NCBI GenBank assembly: GCA_034428455.1
Contig: DAOUHZ010000138.1
Span: 1-32,468, forward strand
DNA from: Bin87 sp034428455
Lineage (GTDB): Bacteria; Chloroflexota; Dehalococcoidia; Lucifugimonadales; UBA3495
DNA: 32,468 nt
Reading direction: 5' to 3'
The notes under the pieces were generated by a model, which worked only from the letters and a program-made list of their open reading frames with translations, had not been told where the DNA came from and made no database searches. Below are positions 29,801-32,468 of the stretch, piece by piece (within the stretch, counting starts at the first letter, position 1; the number at the start of each line of letters is the position of its first letter). Made by a program: the position numbers and the translations under genes.

Positions 29801-30994
29801 CTAGATTCTACCCTCGGCGTCCAGCCCCAACACCACCCGTCCGTACTCCTGCCCGCCCAGGTCCATAATGAGCGTGTCGCGGTGGGCCACGGCGTGGGCG
29901 TCCCGGTGGAACCGCTGCAACGGGTCGGACTCGAAAAGGCCGTGGCCGCCGCTGATGTCGAAAATCCGGTTCACGGCTTGCAGGCAAAGCTGGGTCACGT
30001 AGGCTTTATCCCGACGGTACTTCGCCCGCTCCAGCGTGGTGAAGCCTCCGCCGGCATCCGCCCGGTCCAACGCCTCCCGCACGTCGCGGGTCATCAGGGC
30101 CCTGCCGGCGTCGATCTCCGCCGCGGCTTGGGACACGCGAATGTGCACCGCCGCCGCGTCCGCCGACTTGGCTGCGCCCGAGGTTCCCGCCGTCTTGGCG
30201 ATAAACTCGTCCAGCATTCCCTGGGCGATGCCCAGCATCGGCGCCACCAGATCCCAGCCGAGGAGCGCCGGTATCGGCACCCGGTACCTGCTCTGGCCGT
30301 GCAGTTCCCAGCCGGTCCAGTCGCCGTCGCCAGCCGTGGTAACGTCCAGAATGCGGTGCGATGGGATGAAGATGTCGTCCACCACTATGTCCTTGCTGCC
30401 GCTTCCCCGCGGTCCAGACACAAACCAGGTGTCTACAATCTCGTAGTCGCCCCGCGGTACCAGAGCCCAGTTTCGCTCGCCGATTCCTGGCACTCCCAGC
30501 ATCACCCAACTGGCCGCGTCGCATCCGCTGGAAAACTCCCATCGCCCTGAGAGCCGGTACCCGCCATCCACGGGCGTGCAGACGGATCGGCCCACGTTCA
30601 GCGAGCTGGAGCACAGCGCGTCCGGGTTCGACCCGAACACCTCTTCCTGCGCGGGCTCCGGCCAGTATCCCACCAGCCACGCATGGGCGCCCCACAATCC
30701 GTAGCACCACGCCGTCGCCGGACACGCCCGTCCCAGTTCGGCGGCAACGTCCAACAGCAGCGCGTAATCCACATCCAATCCGCCATATCGTACCGGCACG
30801 CCGATGCGATACAAACCGGACGCCAGCAGGTCGGCCACGGTTTCTTCGGGCAGCCGGCGCAACTCCTCGGTGAGGGCGGCGCGTTCCTTTAGAACCGGCA
30901 ACAGGTCCGAAGCCTGCCGCATCACATCGGCGGCGGTTGGCATCACGGGCGCGTTTCGTTGCTTGGTAGTCACTGATCCGATAGCCGGTGGCAT
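29801..30994 (-). CDS. Acyl-CoA dehydrogenase-like flavoprotein (hydroxylase/monooxygenase type)
   Basis: The product of about 397 residues has the acyl-CoA dehydrogenase fold. A helical N-terminal domain contains LLASGLYRIGVPVRYGG. The beta middle domain contains YRLSGRWEFSSGCDAASWVMLG, and the helical C-terminal domain contains FDISGGHGLFESDPLQRFHRD. The wording SGRWxFSSGCD and the end fit the flavin-dependent hydroxylase branch (HpaB/HsaA/IacA-type) rather than beta-oxidation enzymes; these take reduced flavin from a reductase and hydroxylate aromatic or other rings. No reductase gene is nearby. The start is uncertain: in-frame ATGs at 30994 and 30943, and starts at 31075/31090, exist; no ribosome site decides. 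I chose 30994 because the longer N-terminus is unlike the family. It probably heads an operon with the GGT-like gene. Confidence 0.8.
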   Translation of the reverse strand: MPPAIGSVTTKQRNAPVMPTAADVMRQASDLLPVLKERAALTEELRRLPEETVADLLASGLYRIGVPVRYGGLDVDYALLLDVAAELGRACPATAWCYGLWGAHAWLVGYWPEPAQEEVFGSNPDALCSSSLNVGRSVCTPVDGGYRLSGRWEFSSGCDAASWVMLGVPGIGERNWALVPRGDYEIVDTWFVSGPRGSGSKDIVVDDIFIPSHRILDVTTAGDGDWTGWELHGQSRYRVPIPALLGWDLVAPMLGIAQGMLDEFIAKTAGTSGAAKSADAAAVHIRVSQAAAEIDAGRALMTRDVREALDRADAGGGFTTLERAKYRRDKAYVTQLCLQAVNRIFDISGGHGLFESDPLQRFHRDAHAVAHRDTLIMDLGGQEYGRVVLGLDAEGRI

Positions 30995-31200
30995 CGTATG
31001 GGCGGCGGTCAGCAGACTATCACGTACTTGCCGCACACCGCCAATCCGCACGAGGAACGCCACATCCTGACGCATGTTATCATCCGGCACTCAATGTGCC
31101 GGAGGCCAGGGAGAAGTCGAGTGACAACAAGCCCAGGCGATTTGTGTTGGCTAGCCGCGATTCTCACGTCCGAGGCACGTAGCCTTGGCTCGGATCAGGG

Positions 31201-32430
31201 ATGAGAGTAACAGCCACCTTAAATCGCGCTTCCTCCCCGCTGGGCGTTTTTCGGAACCGCGACTTCGCCTTCGTCTGGGGGTCTACCGCCCTGGTGGGCG
31301 TCGGCACCCAGATGGAGTCCGCGGTGCTGGGCTGGTTCGTCCTCACCCTCACCGACTCGCCCTTCCTGGTCGGAGCCATCGCCGCCGCGCGGATGGCGCT
31401 GAACTTCCTGGCTCTGTTCACCGGCGCAATCGCGGACCGGTTGCCGCGCAATCGCCTGCTTGCCTCCGTCGAATTCATCATGGGCGCCATGGGCGCGCTG
31501 ATGCTGGGCCTGATCCTCACGGGTAAGCTTGAGGTCTGGCACATTTTTGCCATCACGCTGGTCATGGGGGTCGTCCGCCTCTGCCAGATGCCGGTGGCGC
31601 AGTCCCTGGTGGCTGACACCCTGCGCACCGATCAGCTGGGACACGGCGCCGCGTTCAACACCGTGGCCATGAACATCGCCATGCTCTGCGGCCCGGTGAT
31701 TGGTGGCTATCTATTTAAAGGGCTGGGGCCGCAGGGCGCGTACACGGCAATCGCCTGCCTTTACCTGGTCAGTGGCTGCGTAGCCCTGGGAATCCGCCGG
31801 CCCGAGACCAGTGTCGTCCGTGCTCCGGAGCGCGTGCTCGGCACCGTGCTGGGTGGATTGCGGTACGTCGCCGGCAACCAGGTACTGTGGGCCGTCCTGG
31901 CGGTTGCGGTCATCATCAATCTGGCCGGCTGGACGGTGCATACCGGCCTGGCGCCGATCTTCGCCCGGGACGTATTGGGCAGCGACTCCGCCGGATTGGG
32001 ACTGCTGTTGTTCGCCTTCGGGAGCGGGGCCCTCAGCGGATCCTTGGGTTTCACCATGTTGCCGAACCTGCGCCGCCCCGGGTTGCTGCTCATCCTGGCG
32101 GTGTTTTCCTGGCACGGCACGATACTGCTCTTTTCGTTGTCGACATCCTTCTACCTGTCGATGGCGATCTTCGCGCTGGTGGGAATGTCCTTCGCCTCCA
32201 CCCAGGTCCTGATCTTGACGCTGTTGCTCCGCACCACCGACTCCCAGTTCCGCGGTCGGGTGATGAGCCTGCGGTCCTTCGCGATCCTGGCCTACAGCTT
32301 CGGCAGCGTGGCGGCCGGCGCCATCGCCGGTGGATGGGGCGCTCCGGCCGCGGCCCAGGTCGTGGGTTTGACCGGCATCGTGCTGGTTGCGCTGCTCGCC
32401 ATGGCGGCCCCGCAGCTGCGCCGCGCCTGA
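31201..32430 (+). CDS. MFS transporter, EntS/MFS_3-like (second copy)
   Basis: The 409-residue protein has about 12 predicted helices. It begins after a short polar end with SPLGVFRNRDFAFVWGSTAL. The loop after helix 2 reads GAIADRLPRNRLL, matching the family's GxxADRxxRR motif. A central charged loop (RRPETSVVRAPERV) joins the halves. It is the same subfamily as the protein encoded at 8509-9750, with the same FRNRDF-type start, but clearly diverged. It probably exports a small molecule. The ATG at 31201 has a GGA about eight bases upstream. It is divergent from the acyl-CoA-dehydrogenase-like gene, with TTATCATCC about 120 bp upstream. Confidence 0.82.
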   Translation: MRVTATLNRASSPLGVFRNRDFAFVWGSTALVGVGTQMESAVLGWFVLTLTDSPFLVGAIAAARMALNFLALFTGAIADRLPRNRLLASVEFIMGAMGALMLGLILTGKLEVWHIFAITLVMGVVRLCQMPVAQSLVADTLRTDQLGHGAAFNTVAMNIAMLCGPVIGGYLFKGLGPQGAYTAIACLYLVSGCVALGIRRPETSVVRAPERVLGTVLGGLRYVAGNQVLWAVLAVAVIINLAGWTVHTGLAPIFARDVLGSDSAGLGLLLFAFGSGALSGSLGFTMLPNLRRPGLLLILAVFSWHGTILLFSLSTSFYLSMAIFALVGMSFASTQVLILTLLLRTTDSQFRGRVMSLRSFAILAYSFGSVAAGAIAGGWGAPAAAQVVGLTGIVLVALLAMAAPQLRRA

Positions 32431-32468
32431 CGGCCATTGCCCATGTTGCAACTTTGAAACAATAGCTA

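Overview
The window is high-GC bacterial DNA with dense gene packing and non-ATG starts. It most resembles an uncultured Chloroflexota lineage (Dehalococcoidia/SAR202-like). The best sign is the solute-binding lipoprotein at 17055-19049: after its lipobox Cys comes a low-complexity linker of the REVVTEVVVTATP type followed by Pro/Thr/Ala repeats, as is common in that phylum. The gene mix (MmgE/PrpD, VOC proteins, hydantoinase, flavin oxidoreductase, acyl-CoA-dehydrogenase-like flavoprotein, peptide-type ABC transporter, EntS-like MFS exporters) and many short palindromic repeats agree. The assignment is an inference; no rRNA or tRNA is present to anchor it.

Layout. 1-562: the 3' end of an IS5-type transposase enters at the left edge, next to a stand-alone integrase-like N-terminal domain that is probably truncated. 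681-2818: Uma2-family nuclease and CapA-family metallophosphatase-like protein. 2955-3897 (minus): two VOC proteins from one promoter. 4091-7169 (plus): MmgE/PrpD protein and a cyclic-amide hydrolase (hydantoinase), the latter bracketed by two copies of one palindromic repeat. 7327-8325 (minus): Gfo/Idh/MocA oxidoreductase. 8509-9750 (plus): MFS transporter. 9773-19049 (minus): an Opp/Dpp-type ABC locus in the order binding protein, permease B, permease C, Fic protein, ATPase D, ATPase F, FAD-dependent amine/amino-acid oxidase. It is interrupted by a plus-strand small membrane protein and by the Fic gene, which has its own promoter and paired operator-like repeats. 19284-22395 (plus): cupin, cysteine desulfurase and aminopeptidase C, ending in a strong hairpin. 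22587-25409 (minus): coiled-coil membrane protein, methyltransferase, unknown protein, MetX-like alpha/beta hydrolase. 25502-26883 (plus): VOC protein and aldo/keto reductase. 26934-30994 (minus): phage-type lipoprotein/membrane-protein pair, gamma-glutamyltransferase-like Ntn hydrolase, acyl-CoA-dehydrogenase-like flavoprotein. 31201-32430 (plus): a second MFS transporter.

Taken together the genes suggest scavenging of peptides, amides and amino-acid derivatives: uptake, amide and peptide hydrolysis, oxidative deamination, and release of sulfur from cysteine. That link is inferred from families and neighbourhood. Three unrelated palindromic repeat families sit between genes. One is built from roughly 9-bp units in two inverted arms and has entered the 3' ends of two genes. 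The most unusual local structure is the Fic gene inside the ABC operon, with a predicted leaderless promoter overlapped by a repeated GGACA/TGTCC motif. I found no CRISPR array, tRNA, rRNA or complete insertion sequence.
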